From Enterobacter chuandaensis (GTDB taxonomy: Bacteria > Pseudomonadota > Gammaproteobacteria > Enterobacterales > Enterobacteriaceae), in contig NZ_QZCS01000002.1 in the NCBI RefSeq assembly GCF_003594915.1, forward strand, positions 1 to 64,000: a stretch of 64,000 nucleotides of DNA. The letters are read 5' to 3'. The notes under the pieces were generated by a model. It made no database searches. It was given only the letters and a program-made list of their open reading frames with translations, and was not told the origin of the DNA. This document shows, piece by piece, positions 28,407 to 39,120 of the stretch. The stretch's first letter is position 1; each line of letters begins with the position of its first letter. A program made the position numbers and the translations under genes.

Positions 28407-28736
28407 TGCTTCCAGCCCGTATGGACTGCCGCTCAGCAAATTCCCGGATTTTCCCACGAAGCGGCAACAAAAAATTTTTATAGCTATTTTTTGACGATAA
28501 ACAGTTGCGTCATTCATAACCAACCGATGCGATCCTGCTCACATTTCCGCCATTTTTCGTCCTGCACCACGACTCAACATTCCCGGCACCGCCGATGTGC
28601 AGCCCACGCGTTTTTACCCTGCTCTCCTGCGGTTTATTCCTAAAAAAGTCGTTTTTTTAATCAACTTACGGTTTCTGGCAGGCGTTTTGCAGTATCGAAA
28701 CAGGTCTTACCCCTACGCATTTTTAAGGAGAAAAAG

Positions 28737-29459
28737 ATGTTGAGTCTGCGTGCAGTGAATCAGTTTTACGGAAGCCAACATACGCTATGGAACGTGGATT
28801 TGGATTTTCCGCAGGGCATGTGTACAGGCGTCGTTGGCCTGCCGGGGATGGGCAAGACCACCCTGATGAACTGCATTACCGGAAACGTCCCCGTCGAAAG
28901 CGGCACGATTATCTGGCATGAAGCGGGCGCACCGCCGCGCGATTTGCTCAGCCAGATGCCAGAACAGCGCTCAGGGCCGGGGATTGGATATGTCCCGCAG
29001 GACAGGCGTATTTTTTCTCAGCTGACGATTGAGGAGAATCTGCATATTGCCATGCGGGCGGTGGGGAAACCCGACCCGGCAGCGAAAAGCGACGTGTACG
29101 ATCTGTTCCCGGAACTGTACGCGCGACGTCAGACGCGAGGAAACGCCCTTTCGCCAGACGACCAGTATCAGCTGGCGCTGGCGAATGCACTGGTCAACCG
29201 CCCGAGGATGCTGATTCTGGATGAGCCCATGCACGGCGCGGGACACAGCTTTGCCCAGAAGCTGGCGCAGCTGCTGGTGCGCTTAAGCCGGGAATTAGGC
29301 ATGACGGTGCTGTTAGCGGAGCAGCAGCTATCGTTTATCCGCCGGGTCGCGGACCGTTTCTGCATGCTTTATCGCGGGCGTAACGTGGCGCAGGGCCACG
29401 TTAGCGAGCTGAACGATGAGCTTATTGCCCACTGGATGTCACGGGAAGCAAGGCGCTGA
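28737..29459 (+). CDS. Orphan UrtE/LivF-like ABC ATP-binding protein
   Basis: A 240-residue ATPase that most resembles UrtE, the urea/amino-acid branched-chain-type importer ATPase. Walker A 'GLPGMGKTT' (about 34-42), Q-loop 'YVPQDRR' and Walker B with catalytic Glu 'MLILDEPMHG' are intact, and 'LLAEQQLSFIRRVADRF' matches the UrtE switch region, which carries Gln rather than His. The signature is degenerate: 'LSPDDQYQLALANAL' in place of LSGGQ. No permease, binding protein or partner ATPase is nearby. The ATG follows AAGGAG. Its 3' end overlaps bioD by 38 bases on the opposite strand. Transport substrate is unknown. Confidence 0.88.
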   Translation: MLSLRAVNQFYGSQHTLWNVDLDFPQGMCTGVVGLPGMGKTTLMNCITGNVPVESGTIIWHEAGAPPRDLLSQMPEQRSGPGIGYVPQDRRIFSQLTIEENLHIAMRAVGKPDPAAKSDVYDLFPELYARRQTRGNALSPDDQYQLALANALVNRPRMLILDEPMHGAGHSFAQKLAQLLVRLSRELGMTVLLAEQQLSFIRRVADRFCMLYRGRNVAQGHVSELNDELIAHWMSREARR

Positions 29460-30123
29460 GGTCGAGATAGCGCCCGGTTTCAGCCTGCTCAGCATCACCG
29501 GCAATCCAGGGGATTTCCCCGAGGAACGGTGCCGGGAGCACGCGCTTCAGGGTCGCCAGATACTCCTGATGCCGCTTGCCCGGCGCAACCACGTCGTTGG
29601 CTATCCAGCCTGCCAGCGTCAGCCCTGCCTGCTGAACGGCCTGCGCCGTCAGCATGGCGTGATTGATGCAGCCCAGCTTTACGCCGACGACCAGAATCAC
29701 CGGAATCTGCTCGGCCTGCACCCAGTCAGCAAACGTCTGCGCATCCGAAAGCGGCGTAAACCAGCCGCCCGCACCTTCCACCAGCACCCAGTCGGCCTGG
29801 CTTTCCAGCGTCCGTAACCCGGCAGACAGCACGGCGAAATCAATCGGACGGCCTTCGTCAGCGCTGATAATGTGCGGCGAGGTCGGCTCGGCAAAGGTGT
29901 ATGGATTCACCGCTGAATAGGCGAGTTCACGCGTGCTGTTACGCTGGAGCGCCAGCGCGTCGGTGTTGCGTAACCCTTCCGCCGTCATCTCGCTGCCGGA
30001 GGCGACGGGCTTATATCCGGCAGTATTTTTTCCGAGCAGTCGTGCCGCCTGCAACAGCGCAGCGCTGGCAACCGTTTTGCCCACTTCCGTATCCGTGCCG
30101 GTAACAAAATAACGTTCAGTCAC
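29422..30123 (-). CDS. bioD: Dethiobiotin synthetase BioD
   Basis: A 233-residue enzyme that closes the ureido ring of dethiobiotin with CO2 and ATP. The P-loop is 'GTDTEVGKT' (9-17) and '[11 protein letters not shown]' and 'KLGCINHA' are family motifs. I chose the GTG at 30123, as in E. coli, because '[16 protein letters not shown]' is the conserved N-terminus; an in-frame ATG at 30138 gives five more residues. Last gene of bioBFCD; it overlaps bioC by eight bases. Confidence 0.95.
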   Translation of the reverse strand: MTERYFVTGTDTEVGKTVASAALLQAARLLGKNTAGYKPVASGSEMTAEGLRNTDALALQRNSTRELAYSAVNPYTFAEPTSPHIISADEGRPIDFAVLSAGLRTLESQADWVLVEGAGGWFTPLSDAQTFADWVQAEQIPVILVVGVKLGCINHAMLTAQAVQQAGLTLAGWIANDVVAPGKRHQEYLATLKRVLPAPFLGEIPWIAGDAEQAETGRYLDLSALLPVTSSGQ

Positions 30124-30871
30124 GTTCGATAATCCCATGAAAAAGTTGATAAGTGAGCGGGAAGCTGCCCCGCACCTGCGGCCACGCCAGATCCAGGCGT
30201 TGCAGTTGCCCCCGAGTCAGCGGTTTTTTCTCCCGCCCGGCGTGCAGGTGCGTGGCGCCGATGCCCTTCAGCGAGCGCATGGCGCTGAACGCATCGTCGA
30301 AGTTGAGGGTGATGGTCTGCACCGTGCTGCGACAGCGCCAGCCTGCCAGCGCCTGCGTCACCTGCTCATGCGATAAGAAACGGTTAGCGTGCGGCTGCTC
30401 ATCCACCGCTTTCCACGCCTGATTCAGCTCCGGCAGCGAACTTTCCAGCAAGGTGGTAAAGGCCACCTTTCCGCCCGGTCGTGCGACGCGATAAAGCTCG
30501 CGTAACGCCTGCGGCAGGCTGCTGCACCACTGCACCGCCAGATGGCTCCAGACCAGATCGAACTGCGCGTCCGCCAGCGGGATCGCCTCGATATCCGCCA
30601 CCAGGTAGTGATGCGCTACCTGCTGCTGGCGCGCTTCGTTCAGCATGGCGGGCGACAGGTCGATGGCCGTCACCTCGCTCCACGCATCACGCCAGTAGCG
30701 GCTGTTGCTGCCGGGGCCGCATCCGGCGTCCAGCACCCGCGGGAAGCGGTTCTCGCCAAGCGCGGCCAGAAGCCCCTGCGCGCTCTGGCGCTGCAGTTCA
30801 TCGTGCTGCGAATAGCTCCGCGCGGCCCGGCCAAACGCCGCCGCAACGGCCTGCTTATTCACCTGCATCAT
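30116..30871 (-). CDS. bioC: Malonyl-ACP O-methyltransferase BioC
   Basis: A 251-residue SAM-dependent methyltransferase. Motif I is '[11 protein letters not shown]' (about 47-57), followed by 'DLSPAML' and '[11 protein letters not shown]'. It methylates malonyl-ACP so the fatty-acid machinery can build pimeloyl-ACP, and BioH, coded elsewhere, then removes the methyl. The start at 30871 gives the conserved '[14 protein letters not shown]' and the E. coli length. It overlaps bioF by 17 bases. Confidence 0.94.
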   Translation of the reverse strand: MMQVNKQAVAAAFGRAARSYSQHDELQRQSAQGLLAALGENRFPRVLDAGCGPGSNSRYWRDAWSEVTAIDLSPAMLNEARQQQVAHHYLVADIEAIPLADAQFDLVWSHLAVQWCSSLPQALRELYRVARPGGKVAFTTLLESSLPELNQAWKAVDEQPHANRFLSHEQVTQALAGWRCRSTVQTITLNFDDAFSAMRSLKGIGATHLHAGREKKPLTRGQLQRLDLAWPQVRGSFPLTYQLFHGIIERD

Positions 30872-32012
30872 GAAGCACCTCCAGCAGCGTCTGGATATCC
30901 TGCGCCTCATGCGCCGCCGTCAGGGTTAAGCGCAGCCGCGCGGTGCCCGGCGGGACGGTTGGCGGGCGAATGGCCGTCACCCACATGCCGCGCTCGCGCA
31001 GCGCCTGTGCCAGCGCCAGCGCGCGGCCGTTTTCGCCGACAATCACCGGCTGGATGGCGCTCTGCGAATCGGGACTGTGGAAGGGCAGCGCCGCTAACCC
31101 CTGGCGGAAGCGGGAGATGTGCTCTGCCAGCCGCTGGCGACGTTCATCCCCTTCTGCGCTGCGGATCACCGCCAGCGACGCAGACAGCGCCACGGCCTGC
31201 GCCGGGGGCATGCTGGTGCTGTAGATCAAGTGTCGGGCAAACTGCAGCAGATAGTCGGCGACGGACTCGCTGCACAGCACGGCGGCGCCGCTGACGCCAA
31301 ACCCTTTGCCGAAGGTGACAATCAGTAGCTCCGGCTTCACGTTTTGCTGATGCGCGCTGCCGCGACCTTCGTCACCCATTACGCCAGTGCCGTGGGCATC
31401 GTCCACCAGCAGCCAGGCGTTTTGCCGCTTTGCGGCCTCGTGCAGCGCGGCAAGCGGCGCGCTGTCGCCGTCCATGCTGAACACGCCTTCGGTGACCGCC
31501 AGCTGCTGCCCCTCGCAGGGTTTGCCCAGCAGCGTAGCGAGCTGCTCCGCATCGTTATGGGCAAAGCGGCGCAGCTGCGCCGGACTTAAGTTTGCCGCCT
31601 CCAGCAGCGAGGCGTGGCTTAAGCGGTCAGCGACAATGCGGTCCTCTTTTCCCATCAGGGCCGCGATAACCGCCTGGTTGGCGGCAAAGCCGGAGATAAA
31701 CAGCAGCGCACGCGGGTAGCCCAGCCAGTCGGCCAGCGCTTCCTCCAGCGTATGATGCGCCGTGGTGTAGCCGCTGACGTGCCCCGAGCCGCCGCTGCCC
31801 ACGCCAAACCGCTCCGCGCCCTGTTGCCAGGCGCGGACGATGGCCGGATGCTGGCTCAGGCCGAGATAATCGTTGCTTGAGAAATTACAAAACTGCCGTC
31901 CCTCGCGGGTCAGAAAACGGCCTGCGCCTTTTTCCACCACCATGCGTACGCGAAACGCCTCTGCCGCCCGGCGTTCTTCCAGCGCGGCATTAATCCGTGA
32001 CTGCCAGGTCAT
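30855..32012 (-). CDS. bioF: 8-amino-7-oxononanoate synthase BioF
   Basis: A 385-residue pyridoxal-phosphate enzyme that condenses pimeloyl-ACP and alanine. The PLP lysine is in '[12 protein letters not shown]', with '[10 protein letters not shown]' for the cofactor Asp and His. One residue longer than E. coli. It overlaps bioB by four bases (ATGA) and bioC by 17, so the operon is coupled. Confidence 0.96.
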   Translation of the reverse strand: MTWQSRINAALEERRAAEAFRVRMVVEKGAGRFLTREGRQFCNFSSNDYLGLSQHPAIVRAWQQGAERFGVGSGGSGHVSGYTTAHHTLEEALADWLGYPRALLFISGFAANQAVIAALMGKEDRIVADRLSHASLLEAANLSPAQLRRFAHNDAEQLATLLGKPCEGQQLAVTEGVFSMDGDSAPLAALHEAAKRQNAWLLVDDAHGTGVMGDEGRGSAHQQNVKPELLIVTFGKGFGVSGAAVLCSESVADYLLQFARHLIYSTSMPPAQAVALSASLAVIRSAEGDERRQRLAEHISRFRQGLAALPFHSPDSQSAIQPVIVGENGRALALAQALRERGMWVTAIRPPTVPPGTARLRLTLTAAHEAQDIQTLLEVLHDAGE

Positions 32013-33049
32013 ACGGCTGCCGCGTTATAGAACTGGTCGGTGTCGGCGTTGAAAATCTGCTGCTCCAGCTGCTGCTGTTGCTCGTTATCGCCCGTCAGCA
32101 CCTCGGTCTGGTGCGGGTTCAGCCCCAGCTTGCGGAACAGCTGAACGTCTTTGTCCTCTTCCGGGTTCGGCGTGGTCAGCAGCTTGCAGCCGTAGAAGAT
32201 GGAGTTGGCTCCGGCCATAAAGCACATCGCCTGGGTCTGCTCGTTCATCTGCTCGCGACCGGCGGAGAGGCGTACGAAAGAGGTCGGCATCATGATACGC
32301 GCCACCGCGATGGTGCGGATAAAGTCAAACGCGTCCACGTCGTCGTTGTCCGCCAGCGGCGTACCTTTTACCTTCACCAGCATGTTGATCGGCACGCTTT
32401 CCGGCGGGGTTGGCAGGTTCGCCAGCTGCAGCAGCAGGCCCGCGCGGTCTTTCACCGTTTCACCAAGGCCGACGATGCCGCCGGAGCAGACCTTGATACC
32501 CGCGTCACGGACTTTGTCCAGCGTGTCCAGACGCTCCTGGTAAGTGCGCGTGGTGATGATGTTGCCGTAAAACTCCGGCGAGGTATCGAGGTTGTGATTG
32601 TAGTAATCCAGCCCCGCCGCCGAGAGGCGCTGCGCCTGCTCCTCGTTCAGCGTGCCGAGCGTCATACAGGCTTCGAGGCCCATCTCCTTCACGCCCTTCA
32701 CCATCTGCTCCAGATACGGCATGTCGCGGTCGTGCGGGTTCTTCCACGCCGCCCCCATGCAGAAGCGGGTTGAGCCGGCGTTTTTCGCCTTGCGCGCGGA
32801 GTCGAGCACCTGCTCCACTTCCATCAGGCGTTCTGACTCCAGACCGGTTTTATAGCGCGCGCTCTGCGGGCAATATTTGCAGTCTTCAGGACAGGCACCA
32901 GTCTTGATCGACAGCAGCGTGCTGACCTGAACATGGCGGGGATCGAAGTGCTGACGATGCACCTGCTGCGCTTCAAACATGAGCTCCAGGAAAGGTTTGT
33001 TGAATAATTCAGTGACTTGCGACATCGTCCAGCGTGCGTGGTGAGCCAT
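32009..33049 (-). CDS. bioB: Biotin synthase BioB
   Basis: A 346-residue radical SAM enzyme that inserts sulfur into dethiobiotin. The SAM cluster cysteines are C53, C57 and C60 ('CPEDCKYC'). The [2Fe-2S] ligands C97, C128, C188 and R260 (E. coli numbering) are present in '[10 protein letters not shown]', 'LEACMTLGT', 'KVCSGGIVG' and 'RLSAGRE'. The sequence keeps the E. coli length. First gene of bioBFCD, divergent from bioA. Confidence 0.97.
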   Translation of the reverse strand: MAHHARWTMSQVTELFNKPFLELMFEAQQVHRQHFDPRHVQVSTLLSIKTGACPEDCKYCPQSARYKTGLESERLMEVEQVLDSARKAKNAGSTRFCMGAAWKNPHDRDMPYLEQMVKGVKEMGLEACMTLGTLNEEQAQRLSAAGLDYYNHNLDTSPEFYGNIITTRTYQERLDTLDKVRDAGIKVCSGGIVGLGETVKDRAGLLLQLANLPTPPESVPINMLVKVKGTPLADNDDVDAFDFIRTIAVARIMMPTSFVRLSAGREQMNEQTQAMCFMAGANSIFYGCKLLTTPNPEEDKDVQLFRKLGLNPHQTEVLTGDNEQQQQLEQQIFNADTDQFYNAAAV

Positions 33050-33096
33050 CGGGCTTCTCCAAAGGGTTTTGTTAATTGTCGGTTCGGTTTATACTC

Positions 33097-33126
33097 GTAA
33101 ACCTAAAACTTTTCAAAATGGTTTAC
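33097..33126. promoter_or_regulatory. BirA operator between bioB and bioA
   Basis: An inverted repeat GTAAACC and GGTTTAC with a 16-base spacer. This is the biotin-operon operator as in E. coli, where BirA-biotinyl-AMP shuts both divergent promoters. It lies 10-39 bases before the bioA start and about 50-77 before bioB, overlapping both promoters. Confidence 0.93.
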
Positions 33127-33135
33127 AAGTCGATT

Positions 33136-34425
33136 ATGACCCAGGACGATCTCGCCTTCGACAAGCAGCATATCTGGCACCCTTACACCTCCACCACCCG
33201 CCCCCTTCCCGTCTATCCGGTGGCCTCGGCCCACGGCTGCGAGCTACACCTCGCCAGCGGCGAACGGCTCGTTGACGGGATGTCCTCCTGGTGGGCGGCG
33301 ATTCACGGGTACAACCATCCGCGCCTGAATGCGGCGATGAAGGCGCAGATTGACCAGATGTCGCACGTGATGTTCGGCGGCATCACCCATCAGCCCGCGG
33401 TGGATTTATGCCGTCGCCTGGTGGTAATGACGCCCGAATCGCTGGAATGTGTCTTCCTGGCAGATTCCGGCTCGGTGGCGGTGGAAGTGGCGATGAAAAT
33501 GGCGCTGCAGTACTGGCACGCGAAGGGCGAAACGCGACAGCGGTTCCTCACCTTCCGCAACGGCTATCACGGGGATACCTTCGGGGCGATGTCGGTGTGC
33601 GATCCGGACAACTCCATGCACAGCCTGTGGAAGGGCTATCTACCGGAAAACCTGTTTGCCCCGGCCCCCCAGAGCCGTTTCGACGGCGAGTGGAACGAGA
33701 TGGACATGGTGGGCTTTGCGCGGCTGATGGCGGCGCATCGCCATGACATCGCCGCCGTGATCCTGGAGCCGATTGTGCAGGGCGCAGGTGGAATGCGGAT
33801 GTACCATCCGGAATGGCTGAAGCGCATTCGCAGGATGTGCGACCGTGAGGGCATTCTGCTGATTGCCGATGAAATTGCCACCGGCTTTGGCCGCACCGGC
33901 AAGCTGTTTGCCTGCGAACACGCGGGGATTGCGCCGGATATTCTGTGTCTGGGCAAAGCGCTGACCGGCGGCACCATGACGCTTTCCGCCACCCTCACCA
34001 CCCGCCAGGTTGCCGACACCATCAGCGACGGCGAGGCGGGCTGCTTTATGCACGGCCCGACGTTTATGGGCAACCCGCTGGCCTGCGCCGTCGCAAGCGA
34101 AAGCCTCGCCATTCTGGAGAGCGGCGAGTGGCAGACGCAGGTCGCAGCGATTGAGGCGCAGTTGAAAGACGCGCTGAGCGCCGCCTCGGGTGCGAATTTC
34201 GTGGCCGACGTGCGCGTGCTGGGTGCCATCGGGGTGATTGAAACCACCCACCCGGTGAACATGGCGGCGCTGCAGCGCTTCTTCGTTGAGCAGGGTGTCT
34301 GGGTGCGGCCTTTCGGCAAGCTTATCTATCTGATGCCGCCGTACAGCATCACACCGGAGCAGCTGCGTAAATTAACCGACGCGGTCGTTACAGCTGTTAA
34401 CATTCCCGCGCATTTCACGATTTAA
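33136..34425 (+). CDS. bioA: Adenosylmethionine-8-amino-7-oxononanoate aminotransferase BioA
   Basis: A 429-residue class III aminotransferase, the E. coli length, that uses SAM as amino donor. The PLP lysine is in '[12 protein letters not shown]' and the cofactor Asp in '[14 protein letters not shown]'. The ATG at 33136 follows the BirA operator; longer open frame to the left would run through the operator and is not used. Confidence 0.96.
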   Translation: MTQDDLAFDKQHIWHPYTSTTRPLPVYPVASAHGCELHLASGERLVDGMSSWWAAIHGYNHPRLNAAMKAQIDQMSHVMFGGITHQPAVDLCRRLVVMTPESLECVFLADSGSVAVEVAMKMALQYWHAKGETRQRFLTFRNGYHGDTFGAMSVCDPDNSMHSLWKGYLPENLFAPAPQSRFDGEWNEMDMVGFARLMAAHRHDIAAVILEPIVQGAGGMRMYHPEWLKRIRRMCDREGILLIADEIATGFGRTGKLFACEHAGIAPDILCLGKALTGGTMTLSATLTTRQVADTISDGEAGCFMHGPTFMGNPLACAVASESLAILESGEWQTQVAAIEAQLKDALSAASGANFVADVRVLGAIGVIETTHPVNMAALQRFFVEQGVWVRPFGKLIYLMPPYSITPEQLRKLTDAVVTAVNIPAHFTI

Positions 34426-34472
34426 CCCCATGCGTTACACTTTTTGAATGAGTGAGTAACGAGGGAAATCGG

Positions 34473-34949
34473 ATGAAAATCATAAGTAAAGATTTGCGCG
34501 ACGGCGAAAAGCTGCCGGAACGTCACGTGTTTAACGGGATGGGTTATCAGGGGGATAATATCTCTCCCCATCTGGCGTGGGACGATGTGCCAGCGGGAAC
34601 CAAAAGTTTTGTCGTGACCTGCTACGATCCGGATGCGCCAACCGGGTCGGGCTGGTGGCACTGGATCGTGGCAAACCTGCCCGCCGACACGCGCGTGCTG
34701 CCGCAGGGTTCCGGCTCCGATCTGGTTGCCCTGCCTGAAGGCGCCATTCAGACGCGCACTGACTTTGGCAAAGCGGGCTACGGCGGCGCGGCGCCGCCAA
34801 AAGGGGAAACCCACCGCTATATCTTCACCGTGCACGCGCTGGATGTGGAGAAGATTGAGGTCGATGAAGGGGCGAGCGGCGCAATGGTAGGGTTTAACGT
34901 GCATTTCCATTCGCTGGGCAGCGCGTCGATTACGGCGATGTATTCGTAA
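34473..34949 (+). CDS. ybhB: PEBP-family protein YbhB
   Basis: A 158-residue member of the phosphatidylethanolamine-binding (Raf kinase inhibitor-like, YbhB/YbcL) family, the same length as in E. coli. The anion-pocket residues are in 'YDPDAPTGSGWWHW' and the 'GKAGYGGAAPP' motif follows. No signal peptide, so cytoplasmic. Start at 34473 restores the family N-terminus; function is unknown. It sits between bioA and the hut cluster; in E. coli this is the left side of the lambda attachment site. Confidence 0.94.
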   Translation: MKIISKDLRDGEKLPERHVFNGMGYQGDNISPHLAWDDVPAGTKSFVVTCYDPDAPTGSGWWHWIVANLPADTRVLPQGSGSDLVALPEGAIQTRTDFGKAGYGGAAPPKGETHRYIFTVHALDVEKIEVDEGASGAMVGFNVHFHSLGSASITAMYS

Positions 34950-34954
34950 AAAAA

Positions 34955-35028
34955 GCCGGGTGGCGGCTACGCCTTACCCGGCCTACATTTCGTACTCGTA
35001 GGCCCGGTAAGCGCAGCGTCACCGGGCA
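34955..35028. repeat. REP pair (BIME) between ybhB and hutH
   Basis: Two palindromic REP units in opposite orientation: GCCGGGTGGCGGC...TTACCCGGCCTAC (34955-34986) and GTAGGCCCGGTAAGC...CACCGGGCA (34998-35028). They match the enterobacterial REP consensus and fill the gap between two convergent genes, where such elements are most often found. Confidence 0.9.
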
Positions 35029-35033
35029 TAAAA

Positions 35034-36554
35034 TCACAGCACCGACGGTAGCAGTCCTACAAGCCTTCCTTCTTCCAGAAGCTGCATCGCCTTATCAATA
35101 TCCGGCGCAAAGAAGCGGTCGTCATCGTAGTGCGTAACGTGCTCGCGCAACTCCTGGCGCGCCTGCTCCAGTAGCGGGCTGGATTTTAGCCCTTCGCGCA
35201 GATCGATACCCTGACTTGCCGCCAGCCACTCCACCGCCAGCACGCCGCGGGTGTTTGAGGCCATCTCCCACAGACGACGCCCGGCAGCCGGTGCCATCGA
35301 GACGTGATCTTCCTGGTTCGCCGAGGTTGGCAGGCTGTCCACGCTATGCGGGTGCGACAGGGCTTTGTTCTCGCTTGCCAGCGCCGCCGCGGTCACCTGG
35401 GCAATCATAAAGCCCGAGTTCACCCCGCCGTTACGCACCAGGAACGGCGGCAGCTGGGACATATGTTTATCCATCATCAGCGCAATGCGGCGCTCGGATA
35501 ACGCGCCGATTTCGGCAATCGCCAGGGCGATATTATCCGCCGCCATCGCCACCGGCTCAGCGTGGAAGTTGCCTCCGGATACCACCTCGTTTTCCTGGGC
35601 AAATACCAGCGGGTTGTCGGAGACCGCGTTGGCCTCCACCAGCAGCACCTCTGCCGCCTGGCGCAGCTGCGTCAGGCATGCGCCCATCACCTGCGGCTGG
35701 CAGCGCAGGGAATACGGATCCTGCACCTTCTCGCAGTTATGGTGTGAATCCGCAATCTCACTCGTATCAGTAAGCACGTGGCGGTACATCGCGGCGGCAT
35801 CAATCTGCCCGCGCTGACCGCGCACCTCGTGGATGCGGGCATCGAACGGGCGACGCGAGCCCAGCACGGCTTCGGTGGTCAGCGCACCGCACACCACCGC
35901 CGAGGCAAACAGATCTTCCGCTTCAAACAGGCCGCGCAGCGCGAAAGCAGTCGATGCCTGCGTGCCGTTCAGCAGCGCCAGCCCCTCTTTCGCCGCCAGC
36001 GTAATTGGCGTTAATCCGGCTTTTTTCAGCGCCTCTTTCGCAGGAAGCCAGTCGCCCTGCCAGCGCGCTTTGCCTTCGCCGAGCAGCAGCAGCGACATGT
36101 GCGCCAGCGGCGCGAGGTCACCGGAGGCGCCGACGGAACCTTTTGCCGGGATCCATGGATAGACTTCCGCGTTCACCAGCGCCATCAGCGCCTGGATGAC
36201 GCTCAGGCGGATGCCCGAGAAACCGCGCGCCAGGCTGTTGATTTTGAGGACCATCATCAGACGGACAATCTCATCGTCCAGCGGCTGACCCACGCCCGCC
36301 GCATGTGACAGCACCAGCGAACGCTGTAAGTTTTCCAGATCGTGCGTGGCGATGCGGGTCTGTGCCAGCAGGCCAAAACCGGTGTTGATCCCGTAGGCGG
36401 TGCGCCCTTCGGCAACGATGGCTTCCACGCAGGCGACGCTGTCGTTTATCGCGGCGTGGGCGCTTTCATCAAGTGAAAGGGTGATCGGTTTACGCCAGAC
36501 GTTACGCAGCTGTTTGAGCGTCAGCGAGCCCGGAGTGAGAGTTAAGGCGTTCAT
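35034..36554 (-). CDS. hutH: Histidine ammonia-lyase HutH
   Basis: A 506-residue enzyme that deaminates histidine to urocanate. The cofactor MIO arises from Ala143-Ser144-Gly145 in '[11 protein letters not shown]'. Conserved 'GINTGFG' and '[10 protein letters not shown]' are present. Its start overlaps the hutU stop by four bases (ATGA), so it is second in a hutUH operon read leftwards. Confidence 0.97.
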   Translation of the reverse strand: MNALTLTPGSLTLKQLRNVWRKPITLSLDESAHAAINDSVACVEAIVAEGRTAYGINTGFGLLAQTRIATHDLENLQRSLVLSHAAGVGQPLDDEIVRLMMVLKINSLARGFSGIRLSVIQALMALVNAEVYPWIPAKGSVGASGDLAPLAHMSLLLLGEGKARWQGDWLPAKEALKKAGLTPITLAAKEGLALLNGTQASTAFALRGLFEAEDLFASAVVCGALTTEAVLGSRRPFDARIHEVRGQRGQIDAAAMYRHVLTDTSEIADSHHNCEKVQDPYSLRCQPQVMGACLTQLRQAAEVLLVEANAVSDNPLVFAQENEVVSGGNFHAEPVAMAADNIALAIAEIGALSERRIALMMDKHMSQLPPFLVRNGGVNSGFMIAQVTAAALASENKALSHPHSVDSLPTSANQEDHVSMAPAAGRRLWEMASNTRGVLAVEWLAASQGIDLREGLKSSPLLEQARQELREHVTHYDDDRFFAPDIDKAMQLLEEGRLVGLLPSVL

Positions 36555-38239
36555 TTATGCTTTCCTTGTGTGGCAGGGATCATCGGCAGGTTCAGCCCCT
36601 GCTCTTTGGCACAATCAATGGCAATCTCGTAACCCGCATCCGCGTGACGCATCACGCCGGTGGCCGGGTCGTTGTGCAGCACGCGGGCGATACGCGCGGC
36701 GGCTTCATCGGTTCCGTCGCAGACGATGACCATCCCGGAGTGCTGGGAGAAGCCCATCCCAACACCGCCGCCGTGATGCAGTGATACCCAGGTCGCGCCG
36801 CTGGCGGTATTCAGCAGGGCGTTCAGCAACGGCCAGTCGGAGACCGCATCCGAGCCGTCGCGCATGGCTTCGGTTTCACGGTTAGGGCTGGCGACGGAGC
36901 CGGAGTCCAGGTGGTCACGGCCAATGACGATCGGCGCGGTGACTTCACCGCTGCGCACCATTTCGTTGAAGGCCAGGCCGAGCTTTTGCCGCCTCTCCAG
37001 TCCCACCCAGCAGATACGCGCCGGCAGGCCCTGGAAGCTGATGCGCTCGCGGGCCATATCCAGCCAGTGGTGCAGGTGTTCGTCGTCTGCGACGATCTCC
37101 TTCACTTTGGCGTCGGTTTTGTAGATATCTTCAGGATCGCCGGACAGGGCCACCCAGCGGAACGGGCCGATGCCGCGGCAGAACAGCGGACGAATATAGG
37201 CAGGCACGAAGCCCGGGAAGTCGAAGGCGTTATTCACGCCCATCTCTTTCGCCATCTGGCGGATGTTGTTGCCGTAGTCAAAGGTCGGAATGCCCATCTG
37301 GCTGAAGGCCAGCATCGCGGAGACGTGCTCGGCCATAGCGCGTTTCGCGGCGAGTACCGTACCTTCCGGGTCGGTCTCCGCTTTTTGCTGATACTCTTCC
37401 CACGTCCAGCCTTTTGGCAGGTAACCGTGCAGCGGATCGTGGGCGCTGGTCTGGTCGGTGACCAGATCCGGACGCACGCCGCGGGCAACAAGTTCAGGAA
37501 CGATATTGGCCGCGTTGCCGCACAGGGCAATCGACACCGCTTTACCTTCAGCGGTGTATTTTTTGATGCGCGCCAGCGCGTCATCAAGGTTATCGGCCTG
37601 TTCATCGACGTAACGGGTACGCAGGCGGAAATCAATACGGCTCTGCTGACACTCAATGTTCAGCGAGCAGGCACCGGCCAGCGTGGCGGCCAGCGGTTGC
37701 GCGCCGCCCATACCGCCCAGACCGGCGGTGAGTACCCAGCGGCCTTTCAGCGAGCCGTTGTAGTGCTGGCGACCGGCTTCCACGAAGGTTTCGTAGGTGC
37801 CCTGCACAATCCCCTGGCTGCCGATGTAGATCCAGCTGCCGGCGGTCATCTGGCCGTACATCGCCAGCCCTTTCGCATCGAGTTCGTTGAAGTGCTCCCA
37901 GGTGGCCCAGTGCGGCACGAGGTTAGAGTTGGCGATCAGCACGCGCGGCGCGTTCTTGTGGGTTTTAAATACGCCAACCGGCTTGCCGGACTGCACCAGC
38001 AGGGTTTCGTCGTTTTCGAGTTCGGTCAGGGATTTTACAATTGCGTCATAGCATTCCCAGTTGCGCGCGGCGCGGCCTATGCCGCCGTAGACCACCAGCT
38101 CGTGGGGGTTTTCCGCCACCTCAGGATCAAGGTTGTTCATCAACATGCGCAGCGGGGCTTCGGTGAGCCAGCATTTAGCGGTAAGCGTGGTGCCGCGCGC
38201 GGCGCGGATATCCTGCTGGCGGTATTTACCTGACGACAT
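36551..38239 (-). CDS. hutU: Urocanate hydratase HutU
   Basis: A 562-residue urocanase that hydrates urocanate to imidazolonepropionate with tightly bound NAD+. Family hallmarks 'GGMGGAQP' (dinucleotide fold), 'DQTSAHDPL' and '[11 protein letters not shown]' with the active-site Cys are present. The start at 38239 gives the family N-terminus after a GGAGC ribosome site. First gene of hutUH, 127 bases after hutC, with a HutC-type site in between. Confidence 0.97.
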   Translation of the reverse strand: MSSGKYRQQDIRAARGTTLTAKCWLTEAPLRMLMNNLDPEVAENPHELVVYGGIGRAARNWECYDAIVKSLTELENDETLLVQSGKPVGVFKTHKNAPRVLIANSNLVPHWATWEHFNELDAKGLAMYGQMTAGSWIYIGSQGIVQGTYETFVEAGRQHYNGSLKGRWVLTAGLGGMGGAQPLAATLAGACSLNIECQQSRIDFRLRTRYVDEQADNLDDALARIKKYTAEGKAVSIALCGNAANIVPELVARGVRPDLVTDQTSAHDPLHGYLPKGWTWEEYQQKAETDPEGTVLAAKRAMAEHVSAMLAFSQMGIPTFDYGNNIRQMAKEMGVNNAFDFPGFVPAYIRPLFCRGIGPFRWVALSGDPEDIYKTDAKVKEIVADDEHLHHWLDMARERISFQGLPARICWVGLERRQKLGLAFNEMVRSGEVTAPIVIGRDHLDSGSVASPNRETEAMRDGSDAVSDWPLLNALLNTASGATWVSLHHGGGVGMGFSQHSGMVIVCDGTDEAAARIARVLHNDPATGVMRHADAGYEIAIDCAKEQGLNLPMIPATQGKHK

Positions 38240-38280
38240 TGTGTGCTCCTCATAAGGGACAGATGATGCATTTAGATATA

Positions 38281-38294
38281 CTTGTATAGACAAG
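38281..38294. promoter_or_regulatory. Probable HutC operator of hutUH
   Basis: CTTGTATAGACAAG, a near-perfect palindrome 42-55 bases before hutU. The core TTGTATAGACA recurs in front of hutI, which supports one regulator binding both. HutC of enterics recognises this type of site and is displaced by urocanate. Confidence 0.8.
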
Positions 38295-38366
38295 CACACA
38301 CAAGGTCGTATTTAACAAAAAAGATACAATTTTGTTATATTGCGTTAGCGATCACGCTTATAAAAC

Positions 38367-39104
38367 TTATGACATAAAGTGGCCCTGCAGCCGGTAACGG
38401 TTCCCCGGGAATAGCAGTCGGGCATGCGACACAATGTGCGACGATGACCAGGTCCGGCGGCGTATCAGCAGGCACGGATCGTGCTCTTTGATGCGCAACA
38501 GCTCGCACTCCTGCGGCGCGGCGCGCACCGCTTCCACAATGTGCTCCCCTTCCGTGAGCGGGGCGACGAGCGAGAGATACGCGTGCGGCGTGGTGTGGGT
38601 GTAATCCTGGTTCAGATAGTCCGGGATCCGTTCAGCGTTCACGCAGCGATCTTCAATCTGCACCGGGATGTCATTTTCGAAATGCACCATCACGGAGTGG
38701 AAGATACGGCTGCCTTCTTTGACGTTCAATTCTACGGCCTGCTCGGGGCTGGCCTGTGTCTCTTCCAGCACCAGCACTTCGCAGCGGTGCTGATGATTTC
38801 GTGCGGCAATTTCGTCCGCGATGCTGCGGATTTCAAACAGCGCCGACTGTCCTTTTGGCTCGGCGACAAAGGTTCCGACGCCCTGCAAACGCACCAGCAG
38901 CCCTTCATCGGTCAGTTCACGCAGTGCGCGGTTGATGGTCATTCGGCTAAAGCCAAACTGCGCCACCAGCTCCGCCTCAGACGGAATACGGTCGTGTGGT
39001 CGCCAGACGCCGGCGGCGATTTTTTCGCTGATCGCCTGCTTCACCTTTTCGTAAAAAGGCGCGGGAGGGCTCGACTGCGGCAGGGGCGAGCGTGAAAACA
39101 TCAT
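38367..39104 (-). CDS. hutC: Histidine utilization repressor HutC
   Basis: A 245-residue GntR/HutC-type repressor. The winged helix (about 15-80) has 'RIPSEAELVAQFGFSRMTI' and the C-terminal UTRA domain binds urocanate. Two adjacent Met codons (39104 and 39101) are both possible starts. It is third in the leftward hutIGC transcript and would repress hutIGC and hutUH. Confidence 0.93.
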   Translation of the reverse strand: MMFSRSPLPQSSPPAPFYEKVKQAISEKIAAGVWRPHDRIPSEAELVAQFGFSRMTINRALRELTDEGLLVRLQGVGTFVAEPKGQSALFEIRSIADEIAARNHQHRCEVLVLEETQASPEQAVELNVKEGSRIFHSVMVHFENDIPVQIEDRCVNAERIPDYLNQDYTHTTPHAYLSLVAPLTEGEHIVEAVRAAPQECELLRIKEHDPCLLIRRRTWSSSHIVSHARLLFPGNRYRLQGHFMS

Positions 39105-39120
39105 GACTCCTTGAATGTTG

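Noticed and set aside
28398-28643. 81-residue ORF in the gap upstream of the orphan ABC gene
   Set aside because: Low-complexity Cys/His/Ser composition, no ribosome site, no resemblance to known families; it begins within the DnaA-box repeat.
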